Positions 8,066-15,998 of a stretch of DNA of 33,080 nucleotides are shown in pieces. The notes under the pieces are model-generated. The model did not search any database. It saw only the letters and a list, made by a program, of their open reading frames with translations, and was not told the DNA's origin. The DNA is taken from the NCBI GenBank assembly GCA_934097105.1, contig CAKONI010000008.1:1-33080 (forward strand), read 5' to 3'. This DNA is from an uncultured Bacilli bacterium (lineage in GTDB: Bacteria > Bacillota_I > Bacilli_A > RF39 > UBA660). Made by a program: the position numbers and the translations under genes. Positions within the stretch are counted from its first letter, which is position 1. Each line of letters starts with the position of its first letter.

Positions 8066-9097
8066 TTAAATATTTTTTGTCGATATATTATGAAGTACGT
8101 TATTTATTGCAGTTGATATTAATTTTATTAGGGTTTCTACTAGGTAGTCTATTTCTTTTGGGGTTACTATTAGGTTGTAGCCTATTGGTGTTAGGACGTC
8201 GTTTATTAGGAGTTTTTTTTCTGTGTTTGATAGATTTCCTAGGGCTCCTAGAAAGTATGTTTCTTCCTCTTTTGATAGGCTATAATTATTGTCTTTTAAG
8301 TAGTTTATTTTTGAATTTGGTATTAGTTTATCTTTTATATTATTTTGATTTTTTATGGTATAACTGAAGTGTTTTTTCATAAATTTTAGTGTGTCACTTA
8401 CTATGGTAGTGGCATCTACGACGGTGGGTACTCCGATTGCTATTACAGGTATTTTAAATATGTTTTGAGATATTTCTTTTCTGTTGTTTCCTATTCCGCT
8501 TCCTGGGTTTATTCCTGCGTTTGTTATTTGAATTGTTTTTAGAAGTCTATCTACTGAGTCTGATGCTAGAGCATCTATTACTATTAGGAAATCTGGTTTT
8601 ACAGTGTTTACTACTGATGATATTATGTCGCTTGTTTCTATTCCTGTTGTGCCCATTACTCCGGGGATTAGGAGGCTTGTTATTCTGTAGCCATCTTCTA
8701 GGGTGCCGGTTAGGTCGTAGATGTGTTTTGTTATTGTTACTTTTTTTGCTGTTTGTACTCCTAGTTCGTCGGCGGTACTTTTTTCGTTTCCGAGTCCTAT
8801 TATCATACAGGAGTTTTCTTTTGTTATTTTGGTTTTTTCTAGTATGTCATTTAACTCTTTTATTAGAACTTCTAAAACGTTTTGATAGTTTGTGCTATCT
8901 GTTATGTCTTCGAAGTATAGTGTTGTGAAGTTTCCTTTATTTTTACCTAGTTTTTTAGCGTTTTCTTCGTCTAGTTTTATTTTGCTTACGGTGCAGTTTT
9001 TGTGAGTATATTTTTCTTCTAGATTGGAATCCTTTTCTACTAGGTCCGCTACTAAGTCTGTTCTTATCTGATATTTTGATAAGTCTATTTCTCTCAT
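8066..9097 (-). CDS. gpr: Germination protease GPR
   Basis: A 343-residue protein of the A25 aspartic-protease-like GPR family. The N-terminus DLSKYQIRTDLVADL (5-19) matches the family's pro-segment and processing region. The central part carries GNEKSTADELG and IVIDALAS, typical of the family. GPR is made as a zymogen in the forespore and degrades small acid-soluble spore proteins during germination. It is the first gene of a gpr-spoIIP-yqxA-like operon and diverges from rpsT, the same arrangement as in Bacillus. The ribosome site AAGGGTGAT lies immediately before ATG 9097. A sigma-G-like promoter candidate is upstream. Confidence 0.95.
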   Translation of the reverse strand: MREIDLSKYQIRTDLVADLVEKDSNLEEKYTHKNCTVSKIKLDEENAKKLGKNKGNFTTLYFEDITDSTNYQNVLEVLIKELNDILEKTKITKENSCMIIGLGNEKSTADELGVQTAKKVTITKHIYDLTGTLEDGYRITSLLIPGVMGTTGIETSDIISSVVNTVKPDFLIVIDALASDSVDRLLKTIQITNAGINPGSGIGNNRKEISQNIFKIPVIAIGVPTVVDATTIVSDTLKFMKKHFSYTIKNQNNIKDKLIPNSKINYLKDNNYSLSKEEETYFLGALGNLSNTEKKLLINDVLTPIGYNLIVTPKEIDYLVETLIKLISTAINNVLHNISTKNI

Positions 9098-9111
9098 AAA
9101 ATCACCCTTAT

Positions 9112-9140
9112 TAGTATGGTTTTTTTGAGAAAAAACATGT
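9112..9140 (-). promoter_or_regulatory. Candidate sigma-F/sigma-G-type promoter of gpr
   Basis: On the minus strand ACATG (9140-9136), 17 bases, CATACTA (9118-9112). The -10 matches the Bacillus sigma-G consensus CATWHTA, and the -35 matches HATR but not its first G. The expected transcript start would fall inside the ribosome binding site, which weakens the call. Confidence 0.35.
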
Positions 9141-9176
9141 AATTTATAAAAAACTTATAAAAATTACTAATTTTAT

Positions 9177-9205
9177 TTGATTTTTTTTGTTTTTTTTGGT
9201 ATTAT
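9177..9205 (+). promoter_or_regulatory. Sigma-A-type promoter of rpsT
   Basis: TTGATT (9177-9182), 17-base spacer, TATTAT (9200-9205). The ribosome site GTGAGGTGA follows at 9221-9229. Confidence 0.65.
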
Positions 9206-9233
9206 TTAAAGTGTTAAAAAGTGAGGTGAAAGA

Positions 9234-9497
9234 ATGCCAAATATTAAAAGTGCTAAAAAAAGAGTTAAAACTGATTTAATTAAAAAAGAAAGAAATAGAG
9301 ATCAAATCGCTAGCATGAGGACTGCTATTAAGAAAGTTAAATTAGCAGGTAAGGAAAATGATGCGAAGAGTGCGGTTGATGCTTTAAATCTAGCTAATAA
9401 AAAGATTGATAAGGCTGTTAGTAATGGGCTTATTCATAAAAATAAGGCTGCTAGAAATAAGTCTAAGTTAGCGAAAATTGTAGATAATATAAAGTAA
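9234..9497 (+). CDS. rpsT: Ribosomal protein bS20
   Basis: An 87-residue, strongly basic, all-helical protein beginning MPNIKSAKKRVKTD and containing HKNKAARNKSKLAK, both characteristic of bS20. It binds 16S rRNA in the small subunit. A strong GTGAGGTGA ribosome site precedes ATG 9234. It is divergent from gpr, as in Bacillus. Its terminator hairpin begins at the end of the coding sequence and includes the TAA stop. Confidence 0.97.
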   Translation: MPNIKSAKKRVKTDLIKKERNRDQIASMRTAIKKVKLAGKENDAKSAVDALNLANKKIDKAVSNGLIHKNKAARNKSKLAKIVDNIK

Positions 9498-9526
9498 TAT
9501 AATATTGATTACTTTATTTTTTTTTG
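9489..9526 (+). terminator. Terminator of rpsT, overlapping the next promoter
   Basis: A ten-base-pair stem ATAAAGTAAT (9489-9498) with ATTACTTTAT (9508-9517), loop of nine, followed by a run of T. The -35 of the next gene (TTGATT, 9505-9510) lies in the loop and right arm. Confidence 0.75.
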
Positions 9527-9533
9527 GTACAAT
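9505..9533 (+). promoter_or_regulatory. Promoter of the transglutaminase-like gene
   Basis: TTGATT (9505-9510), 17-base spacer, TACAAT (9528-9533). The spacer contains the T tract of the rpsT terminator. Confidence 0.65.
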
Positions 9534-9549
9534 TGTTTTGGTGATTTTA

Positions 9550-10473
9550 ATGAAAAAGGTTTTTTTATGTGTTGCAATTACTTTGATTGTGATGGGTTCG
9601 CTTATTTATGTTGGATTTTTAAATAAGGATGATATATATAAATATTATCAGGAAAAGGTACTTAAGGTTAAAGATGATATTGTTATTAATAAGAATGAAT
9701 ATTTTAAGGATAAGGATTATTTCTATGTACAAAATACTGATGATTTTGTTGCTAAAGATGAGGGGCATTTAAGAAATATTTTTTATACTATTATTAATAG
9801 TGGTACGAATGATTTTGTTTTTTATTGTGATAATAGTTATACTAGTTGTACTTCTGATGTTGAGGCACTTCTTAATGATGAGGTTGTTTTATCTAATATT
9901 AACAATTTTGTTCATCCTTATAATTCTTTTGCTAAGATTAATGCTAGTTATGATGATTTTGGTAAGGTTCATGTAAAGGTTACTAAGGTTTATAGTGATG
10001 AGGATATAAATACTATTAACGAAAAGGTTGATGAAGTTATTAGTAAGAAAATTAAGTCTAGTATGACTAATAAGGAAAAGATTGAGGTTATTCATAACTA
10101 TATTATTAATAATGGGGATTATGCTACCGATAAGATAAGGAATAAGTATAAGGATAGGTCTTTTAATAAAGCGAGTGATATTTTGATTAATGGGTATGGG
10201 CTTTGTAGCGCTTATTCTGATGCGATGGCTTTGTTTTTGTATAAGTTTGGTATTGATAATTATAAGATTGCTAGTGATACTCATATTTGGAATTTGGTTA
10301 AGGTTAAGAATAAGTGGCTACATCTTGATTTAACTTGGGATGATCCGGTTACTAGTACTGGTGAGAATAGACTTGAGATTTTGTTTTTGCTTATTGATAA
10401 TGATAGGCTTAAGGAATTAAATGTTAAGAAACATGATTTTGATAAGAAAGTATATAAAGAAGCTCTAAATTAG
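9550..10473 (+). CDS. Membrane-anchored transglutaminase-like (papain-fold) protein
   Basis: A 307-residue protein. The N-terminus is a signal or anchor helix (2-23), followed by about 150 residues of unassigned outer domain and a C-terminal transglutaminase-like domain. The domain reads ILINGYGLCSAYSDAM with nucleophile Cys219, SDTHIWNLVK with His245, and WLHLDLTWDD with Asp260, so the Cys-His-Asp triad is complete. Such bacterial domains are usually cysteine proteases or peptide cross-linking enzymes acting outside the membrane. The substrate cannot be told from the sequence. ATG 9550 is chosen because TTGGTGAT lies just upstream. It has its own promoter and terminator, so it is probably a single-gene unit. 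Confidence 0.85.
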   Translation: MKKVFLCVAITLIVMGSLIYVGFLNKDDIYKYYQEKVLKVKDDIVINKNEYFKDKDYFYVQNTDDFVAKDEGHLRNIFYTIINSGTNDFVFYCDNSYTSCTSDVEALLNDEVVLSNINNFVHPYNSFAKINASYDDFGKVHVKVTKVYSDEDINTINEKVDEVISKKIKSSMTNKEKIEVIHNYIINNGDYATDKIRNKYKDRSFNKASDILINGYGLCSAYSDAMALFLYKFGIDNYKIASDTHIWNLVKVKNKWLHLDLTWDDPVTSTGENRLEILFLLIDNDRLKELNVKKHDFDKKVYKEALN

Positions 10474-10487
10474 TTAGAGCTTTTATT
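10461..10487 (+). terminator. Terminator shared between convergent genes
   Basis: AGCTCTAA (10461-10468) pairs with TTAGAGCT (10474-10481), followed by TTTATTT. The stem contains the last codons of the transglutaminase-like gene and ends just before the end of rluD. It could also act on the minus strand, though its T tract there is poorer. Confidence 0.8.
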
Positions 10488-11367
10488 TGTATAGGTTTAA
10501 TATTTCTATAAATTCTTTTGGTGGTTCTTGATTAAATTTTAGTTCTTGTTTTGTGATTGGGTGAATTAGTTTTATGCTTGTTGAATGAAGCATTTGGCCG
10601 AAGTTATTTATTATTTTTTTTCTTCCATATACGGGATCGTTTACTATAGGGTGTCCTATGTAGGCCATGTGAACTCTTATTTGATGGGTTCTTCCTGTTT
10701 CTAGTTTACATTCTATTAGGGTTGCTTCTTTTAGTCTTTCTATTACTTTGAAGTGGGTTATTGCTTCTTTTGAGTTTATGTCTGTTACGGCGTATTTTTG
10801 TCTATTTGTTATGTCTCTTCCAAGTGGGGCGTCTATTGTGCCTTTTTCGTGTTTTATTATGCCATGTACTAGGGCTAGATATTTTCTTTCTACTTGTTTT
10901 TCTTTTATCATTTCTGAGAGCAATTCGTGGGTTTTATCGTCTTTGGCAACGATCATGAGACCGCTTGTGTCTTTATCTAGTCTGTGGACTATTCCTGGTC
11001 TTATTTGGTCTTTTGTTGATAGATTGTTAAAGTGATGCATTAGGCCATTTACTAGGGTATGATTTCTGTTTCCTACGGCTGGGTGGACTACTACCCCACT
11101 TTTTTTGTTTATTATGGCTAGATATTTATCTTCATAGATAATATCTATGTCCATTTCTTCTGGTAAGATGTCTATTTCTTCTTTTTCTGGGGTTTCAATT
11201 TTTATTATGTCGTTTTCTTTTAGTTTATAACTTGGTGCGATTTTTTTGTTATTTACTAGAATTTTCTCTTCTTTTATTAATTTATTTATTTTTGTTCTTG
11301 AATAGTCTGTTTCTTCACTTAGGAATGCGTCTATTCTTTTGTTTTCATTTTCTTTTTCTATTTTCAT
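10483..11367 (-). CDS. rluD: RluA/RluD-family 23S rRNA pseudouridine synthase
   Basis: A 294-residue protein. An N-terminal S4-like RNA-binding domain (about 8-60) is followed by a pseudouridine synthase domain with GIVHRLDKDTSGLMIV, where Asp131 is the catalytic residue. Further family segments are RTHQIRVHMAYIGHPI and VYGRK. It isomerises uridines, most likely in 23S rRNA. The start ATG 11367 has GGAGGAA upstream, inside the end of lspA, and the two genes overlap by 23 bases. lspA-rluD/ylyB is a conserved Bacilli gene pair. The exact target uridine cannot be decided from sequence, so RluD is a family-level label. Confidence 0.92.
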   Translation of the reverse strand: MKIEKENENKRIDAFLSEETDYSRTKINKLIKEEKILVNNKKIAPSYKLKENDIIKIETPEKEEIDILPEEMDIDIIYEDKYLAIINKKSGVVVHPAVGNRNHTLVNGLMHHFNNLSTKDQIRPGIVHRLDKDTSGLMIVAKDDKTHELLSEMIKEKQVERKYLALVHGIIKHEKGTIDAPLGRDITNRQKYAVTDINSKEAITHFKVIERLKEATLIECKLETGRTHQIRVHMAYIGHPIVNDPVYGRKKIINNFGQMLHSTSIKLIHPITKQELKFNQEPPKEFIEILNLYK

Positions 11368-11809
11368 GGTTTCCTCCGATTTCTATTATTAATATTAGTA
11401 TAATTGATATTACTATGAATGAGTCTGCTAAGTTAAAGACTGGGAAGTTATAGTTTATTATTTTAAAACTTAGGAAGTCTATTACTTTTTGATATATAAT
11501 TCTATCTAATAAGTTACCTAGGATTCCTCCGATTAGTAAAGAATAGGAAATTGTTTCTAGTTTTGTTAGGGCTTTATTTGATAGGTACTTATATAAATAT
11601 ATTAGTACAAATAAGGCGATTAGGATAAATATTATTATGTGGCCGTCTAGTATAGAAAAGGCTGCGCCAGTATTTGTTACTTTGTCTATTTTAAAGAAGT
11701 TTGGTATTATTTCTTTTGGAAGAAGTGCTTCTTTTTTTATTATTATTTGTTTTGATATAAAGTCTATTAGAAAAAATATAATGCTATAAATATATAATTT
11801 TTTTTTCAT
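11345..11809 (-). CDS. lspA: Lipoprotein signal peptidase (signal peptidase II)
   Basis: A 154-residue protein with four predicted membrane helices and the family blocks NTGAAFS (46-52), GGILGNLLDR (94-103, catalytic Asp102) and VFNLADSF (124-131, catalytic Asp129). It cleaves the signal peptide of prolipoproteins at the lipidated cysteine. TAGGTGAAAAC precedes ATG 11809. It is first in a two-gene operon with rluD. Confidence 0.95.
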   Translation of the reverse strand: MKKKLYIYSIIFFLIDFISKQIIIKKEALLPKEIIPNFFKIDKVTNTGAAFSILDGHIIIFILIALFVLIYLYKYLSNKALTKLETISYSLLIGGILGNLLDRIIYQKVIDFLSFKIINYNFPVFNLADSFIVISIILILIIEIGGNHENRKRK

Positions 11810-11825
11810 GTTTTCACCTAGTTAT

Positions 11826-11854
11826 ATTTTATCAGAATTAAAGGTAATAAGCAA
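11826..11854 (-). promoter_or_regulatory. Promoter of lspA-rluD
   Basis: On the minus strand TTGCTT (11854-11849), 17-base spacer, TAAAAT (11831-11826), 17 bases before the start codon of lspA. Confidence 0.55.
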
Positions 11855-11876
11855 AAGAAATGTACTAAACATTATA

Positions 11877-11902
11877 AAAAGTTCTATATTTCAAGAACTT
11901 TT
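11877..11902 (-). terminator. Terminator of the cadherin-like surface protein gene
   Basis: Perfect nine-base stem AAAAGTTCT (11877-11885) with AGAACTTTT (11894-11902), eight-base loop, 12 bases past the gene end. A degenerate version of the same hairpin occurs at 5399-5426 behind the Rpn remnant. Confidence 0.7.
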
Positions 11903-11914
11903 ATTATTTTTATC

Positions 11915-13927
11915 TTATCTTAATTTTGTTTTACAATATGGACATTCGTCTGGAGTTCCTAGGAGTTCTCTTTGACAATTTGGACATTTGTTTTGTACTA
12001 TACTTTCTTCGATTATTTGTTCTTCAGTTGGTAATTGTACGATATTGTTTGGATTTATTTGTTCGTTATTTTGCTGTGCTTTATTATTTTGGTTTATTTG
12101 TTCGTTGTTATTTTCTACTGTATTATTTTGATTTGTTTGATTATTATTCTCTACTACATTATTTTGGTTTGCTTGTTCGTTATTTTGATTTATTTCTTCG
12201 TTTGGAACATATTCTTTTAGTCCTTCGTCAAAACTATTTTGTTTTATTGGTCCTTTTACACTTTTTGGATTTTCTAAATGTTTTGGATTTACTATTACAC
12301 TATTTTCTTTATTTAAAGTTTCTTTTTTAGCATTTTTTCCTATTACTTTTCTTGAATAGTCTTTTTCGTCGTAATCTTTTCCTTCTTTATATCCGTTTAC
12401 GTCTGTCTTTTTTTCTTTTGGTTTTACTGATACGAAGTATACTATTGTTGGTACGGCAATTATTATAAGTAATAAAACTGCACCGATTATGTAATATACT
12501 GTATAGTTATTTTTTGTGATTTCTATTTTATAGGTTTTTTCTGTTCCGTCTTCTGCTGTTGTTATTATTTTTATGATGCTTCCATCTTTTAAGTTTTCGT
12601 TGCCTTCAATTTTATATGTTGCTTTTTCATCTTCCATTGTAATTGTGATATCTAGGCTGTTTTCTTTATCTATTATTAGTCTATAGTCTGTTTTACTTGG
12701 ACTGAATTTAAAATTATGATCTTTTATTGTGATTTTTTTTATACTTGCATTATTACTTTTTTCTTCGGTTTGTTCTAGTTTATTTACTGTTATTTTGTAT
12801 GTTCTTGTTTTACCGTTTTCTGATTTTACTTTTATTGTAATTAGATTTTCTCCTAATTTTAGGTTTTTGTTTCCTGTTATTGTTACTTTTGATGTGTCGC
12901 TTTCTGGTATTGCTAGTATTTCTATTTCTTCTGTGTCATATGGTACTTCGGTTTTGTATTCTAGTGTTTTTTTGTCAAATTCTATAGTACCACTGCTTAA
13001 TGATAGTGTTGATAGATAGTTATTGCTACTTGAACTTTTTTTGCGTATTACGTTTACTGTATATGTTTCTTGATTGCCATTTTGTTTTACTGTTATTCTT
13101 ATGGTGTTGGTTCCGTATTCTAGGGTTTTGTTTTCTACGTTTCCTGTTACTGTTTGATTTGATGAGTTTCTTACGCCTGTTACTGTTATTTTGTCTACAT
13201 CATTATTTACTTCTACTGTGTAGTTTGTTTGTTCTTTTGTAAATGATGGTGATAGTTTTCCTTTGGAAACTTGGATATTTTTTAGATATACACCGCTTGT
13301 GTTTGCTTGTTCATTATTATTAGTTTGACAAGTTCTATTAACTGTTACTTTGTATGTTTTGGTTGAACCCATTTGTGATGTTACTTTTATGTTATATGTA
13401 TTTATACCACAACTTAGTTTTTTTCTACCTGTTCCTGATATTTTGGAAGTGTTGTGGGATGCTACGGCGGTTATTGTTGCTGTTTTTTCTTTTGTTGATA
13501 TTGTTCTTCCGTTTAGGGCTGATGTTCCATTTACTTTCAGTTGTGATAAGGTGTTTGAACTACTTTTTACTGTTATGCTTTCACTTGTTTCTTTGTAGTT
13601 TTCTCCAATATTCATACTTACAGTTATTACTGCTGTTCCTGTTTCACTACCTAGTTTTACTGATACGTTTCCTACTGTTGTTTTCTTTCCTGATATTTCA
13701 CTTCTTAGTGATTTATATGTAACATTTGATACTTTTCCTCTTCCGTTTGCGTCTGGATTTGTTATTTCTACATTTGTATCTGATTTTGCATATACTTTAC
13801 AGGTGATTGTTTTTCCGGTTCCGGCTGATGACGGGCAATCTAATTCTAGATATGATTTTGCATCTACTTTGGCCATGAATAGAAAGGTAAATGTTATTAC
13901 TAATAGTACTTTATATATTTTTTTCAT
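11915..13927 (-). CDS. Cadherin-like beta-sandwich surface protein with membrane helix and cytoplasmic zinc ribbon
   Basis: A 670-residue protein. A signal peptide (about 1-23) precedes an Ig-like N-terminal domain with Cys31/Cys43, then about four cadherin-like beta-sandwich repeats (roughly 126-200, 212-296, 303-383 and 393-472). The repeats are recognised by 'L..L....G.L.P.F......Y.V.V' and 'G.N.I.I.V....G....Y.I.V.'. A membrane helix lies at about 476-500. The tail of about 170 residues should be cytoplasmic: a charged stretch, an Asn/Gln-rich repeat (578-628) and a final zinc ribbon with C648/C651 and C662/C665 (CPNCQRELLGTPDECPYC). Such repeats are common in adhesins of gut Firmicutes. 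The intracellular zinc ribbon on an outward-facing protein is unusual and could sense or bind a cytoplasmic partner. AAGGAGGAA precedes ATG 13927. Topology is inferred from the helix and signal peptide. Confidence 0.85.
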   Translation of the reverse strand: MKKIYKVLLVITFTFLFMAKVDAKSYLELDCPSSAGTGKTITCKVYAKSDTNVEITNPDANGRGKVSNVTYKSLRSEISGKKTTVGNVSVKLGSETGTAVITVSMNIGENYKETSESITVKSSSNTLSQLKVNGTSALNGRTISTKEKTATITAVASHNTSKISGTGRKKLSCGINTYNIKVTSQMGSTKTYKVTVNRTCQTNNNEQANTSGVYLKNIQVSKGKLSPSFTKEQTNYTVEVNNDVDKITVTGVRNSSNQTVTGNVENKTLEYGTNTIRITVKQNGNQETYTVNVIRKKSSSSNNYLSTLSLSSGTIEFDKKTLEYKTEVPYDTEEIEILAIPESDTSKVTITGNKNLKLGENLITIKVKSENGKTRTYKITVNKLEQTEEKSNNASIKKITIKDHNFKFSPSKTDYRLIIDKENSLDITITMEDEKATYKIEGNENLKDGSIIKIITTAEDGTEKTYKIEITKNNYTVYYIIGAVLLLIIIAVPTIVYFVSVKPKEKKTDVNGYKEGKDYDEKDYSRKVIGKNAKKETLNKENSVIVNPKHLENPKSVKGPIKQNSFDEGLKEYVPNEEINQNNEQANQNNVVENNNQTNQNNTVENNNEQINQNNKAQQNNEQINPNNIVQLPTEEQIIEESIVQNKCPNCQRELLGTPDECPYCKTKLR
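12044..12196 (-). repeat. Asn/Gln-rich tandem repeat inside the surface protein gene
   Basis: Irregular units such as NQNNEQ, NQTNQNNTVENN and NEQINQNN (residues 578-628). At the DNA level these show as repeated 'tattttg(g/a)tt(t/g)' blocks. The stretch is low complexity and likely to vary in copy number between strains. Confidence 0.7.
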
Positions 13928-14040
13928 TGGTTCCTCCTTATTTTCTCAATTTTAGTATATCAAAAAAATAGTTTTTTGTAATTATAAAAATATAAAAAAA
14001 TTAAAAGAATTACTAAATTTTACTTTTCTCTTGTAAAGTA

Positions 14041-15234
14041 TTAGGTATCTAGTAGTTCTTTTAAGTTTTTAATTTCTTTGTTTAGGTTTTCGTTTTTATA
14101 CATTTCGAAGAGGTATTCGTATCTAAAGATATAGAATCCTTTGTAGTTTTTATCGTTTCTTGATATTAATATTTGTTTTTTTATGATGTTTGATTCTTCG
14201 AGCCATTCGTTTTCTCCTTTTCCGGCGTATTGATCTACTTTTCCTGATTTATATAGGGATAGTGCAATGTATAAATCTTTTTGTTTTGTGTTTAGTTTTG
14301 ACCAATCATTGTAGGTTTTTATGTATGGTTTTGCTGTGTTGTTGAAACCATAATATAACTGGGGTATTATGAGATCTAGGTAGTCTTCGTTTAAGACGTT
14401 TTTTATATCTAAGTATTCTTTATCTAGGTTGTTTTCTATGTTTCCTGCTGGGGATATTCCGAATTTCAGTTCTTTGTTTGTTTCTTTTACTGCTTTGTAA
14501 CTTTCTTTTAGTAGTTTCTTTATGTTTTCTATTCTGTATTCTTTTAGGGTTTTTGTTTTATCACTTTTGTTATAGTTTTCTATGTCTATTGTATCATTTG
14601 GATAGAAGTAATCATCATAGATTACTCCTTTTATTTCATAGTTTTCGCATAGTTCTTTTAAGCCGTTTGTTATGTATTTTAGAACTTCTTCGGATGATGG
14701 GTTTAGGTATATTCCTTTTGTTGTTCTTTGTATGTTGTTTGTTCCGATCCATTTATAGTAATAGGAGTTTTCGTTTATGTCTGTTATGTTGTTTTCGCTT
14801 CTTATTCTGTATGGGTTTACCCAGGCGTATATTTCTATGTCTTTTTGTTTGGCTTCTTGAATGAAGTATTCTAGGATGTCTAGGTTTAGTTTGTCTCCTT
14901 CTTTGTTTACTACTGTTTTTGATGTTTGATATATTTCTGAGTTATATATGGCATCGCTAAAGGGGCGTACTTGTAGTATTATTGAGTTTAGTCCGAAGTA
15001 TGATATGTTGTTTATCATTTCTGTTATTATTTTTTCTTGTTCGTCTTTGGTTTTTCCTTTTAAATCTGCATAGTCTATGTAGGAGATGAATACTCCTTTT
15101 TTTTCTTGGTTTGTATTTTCTTGTGTTTCGTTTGTTTCTATTTTTGTTTTTGGTTTTTCTGTTTTTATTTTTTCTTTGTTTATTATGAATATTATACTTA
15201 ATATGATTATGATTAGTAAGATAAATTTTTTCAT
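14041..15234 (-). CDS. GHL10-family (DUF187) glycosyl hydrolase-like protein
   Basis: A 397-residue protein with an N-terminal membrane or signal helix (3-20), a short charged linker and a (beta/alpha)8 barrel of the glycosyl hydrolase-like 10 family. Supporting segments are GVFISYIDYADL, FGLNSIILQVRPFSDAIY, IEIYAWVNPYRI, GVIYDDYFYP and FGISPAGN. Characterised members of the family cleave denuded peptidoglycan glycan strands, so a wall-remodelling role outside the membrane is plausible. The start ATG 15234 overlaps the TGA of spoIVFB and has AGGTGAT upstream, so it is the last gene of the mre-spoIVF operon. That placement is consistent with an envelope or sporulation role, which is inference. 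Confidence 0.85.
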   Translation of the reverse strand: MKKFILLIIIILSIIFIINKEKIKTEKPKTKIETNETQENTNQEKKGVFISYIDYADLKGKTKDEQEKIITEMINNISYFGLNSIILQVRPFSDAIYNSEIYQTSKTVVNKEGDKLNLDILEYFIQEAKQKDIEIYAWVNPYRIRSENNITDINENSYYYKWIGTNNIQRTTKGIYLNPSSEEVLKYITNGLKELCENYEIKGVIYDDYFYPNDTIDIENYNKSDKTKTLKEYRIENIKKLLKESYKAVKETNKELKFGISPAGNIENNLDKEYLDIKNVLNEDYLDLIIPQLYYGFNNTAKPYIKTYNDWSKLNTKQKDLYIALSLYKSGKVDQYAGKGENEWLEESNIIKKQILISRNDKNYKGFYIFRYEYLFEMYKNENLNKEIKNLKELLDT

Positions 15235-15998
15235 TTTATCACCTGAAATCTTTTGTTTAGATATTCTTTTTCTGTTATGTATTTGTTGTTATGTTTAATT
15301 ATATGTCTTTTTTCTTTGTACATTAAGTTTTTATTTTTTATTATTTTTAATTTTTTATATTTTTGGGGATTTATGTATCTTTCTAATAGTAGTTTGTTGT
15401 AGAGATAGTCTTGATTTTTTAAGTATACTATTATTTCTGTTAGGATGAGTATTGCCATTAGGATGAAGTTTAGGCTTTTGTATAGGAATAGTGCAAATAT
15501 TATTATTAGTATTGATATTATGATTGTTAGTTTGTTACTTTTTTTATATGGCATTAGTTTATTTAGGATTAGATTTAGTATTTTTCCTCCGTCTAATGGG
15601 TATATTGGTAATAGATTAAATATTAGTAGTGTGTAGTTGTATGTTTTTAGTATTTCGATGTTTCTTTGGCTTATTAGTAGTCCTTTTTGTGATAGGTAGT
15701 ATAAACTTAAGAAAAATAGGACTTGTATTAGTGGTCCGTTTATTAATATTAACATTTCTTCTTTTATGGGTTTTGTTAGTTTTTCGTTTAGTTTTACGCA
15801 TCCGCCGAATGGATATATTACTAGTTTTTCTATGTTCCATTTTAATATTTTTGCTGTTTGGAGGTGTCCTAGTTCGTGCACTAATATTAGAGTGAATATG
15901 TATGAGAATTCTTTAAACATTCCTGTTATTATTGATAGTATTATTAAGAGGAATGTTAAGGGATGAATGGATATTTTATTTAAGATAGTTTTTATAAT
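15231..15998 (-). CDS. spoIVFB: SpoIVFB intramembrane metalloprotease, probable non-AUG start
   Basis: A site-2-protease-type zinc metalloprotease with several membrane helices. The zinc motif HELGH and the distal LLPIYPLDGGK motif are intact. In Bacillus SpoIVFB cleaves pro-sigma-K in the mother cell. The first ATG (15920) leaves out a helix that the family has. Upstream in frame the sequence reads ISIHPLTFLLIILSIITG, which corresponds to the conserved 'IHVHPFLWIIAALGLLTG' type segment of Bacillus SpoIVFB. This open stretch begins right after an in-frame TAG (16001-15999) and has no ATG, GTG, TTG or CTG. Initiation would need ATT 15998 or ATA 15995, with GAAGGGA nine bases upstream. From ATT the protein is 255 residues. 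It overlaps the end of spoIVFA by 23 bases. Family certainty is high, start certainty is moderate. Confidence 0.88.
   Translation of the reverse strand: MIKTILNKISIHPLTFLLIILSIITGMFKEFSYIFTLILVHELGHLQTAKILKWNIEKLVIYPFGGCVKLNEKLTKPIKEEMLILINGPLIQVLFFLSLYYLSQKGLLISQRNIEILKTYNYTLLIFNLLPIYPLDGGKILNLILNKLMPYKKSNKLTIIISILIIIFALFLYKSLNFILMAILILTEIIVYLKNQDYLYNKLLLERYINPQKYKKLKIIKNKNLMYKEKRHIIKHNNKYITEKEYLNKRFQVIK

Noticed and set aside
12044..12196. CRISPR-like repeat array
   Set aside because: Units are irregular, in frame and encode Asn/Gln repeats; there are no unique spacers or cas genes.
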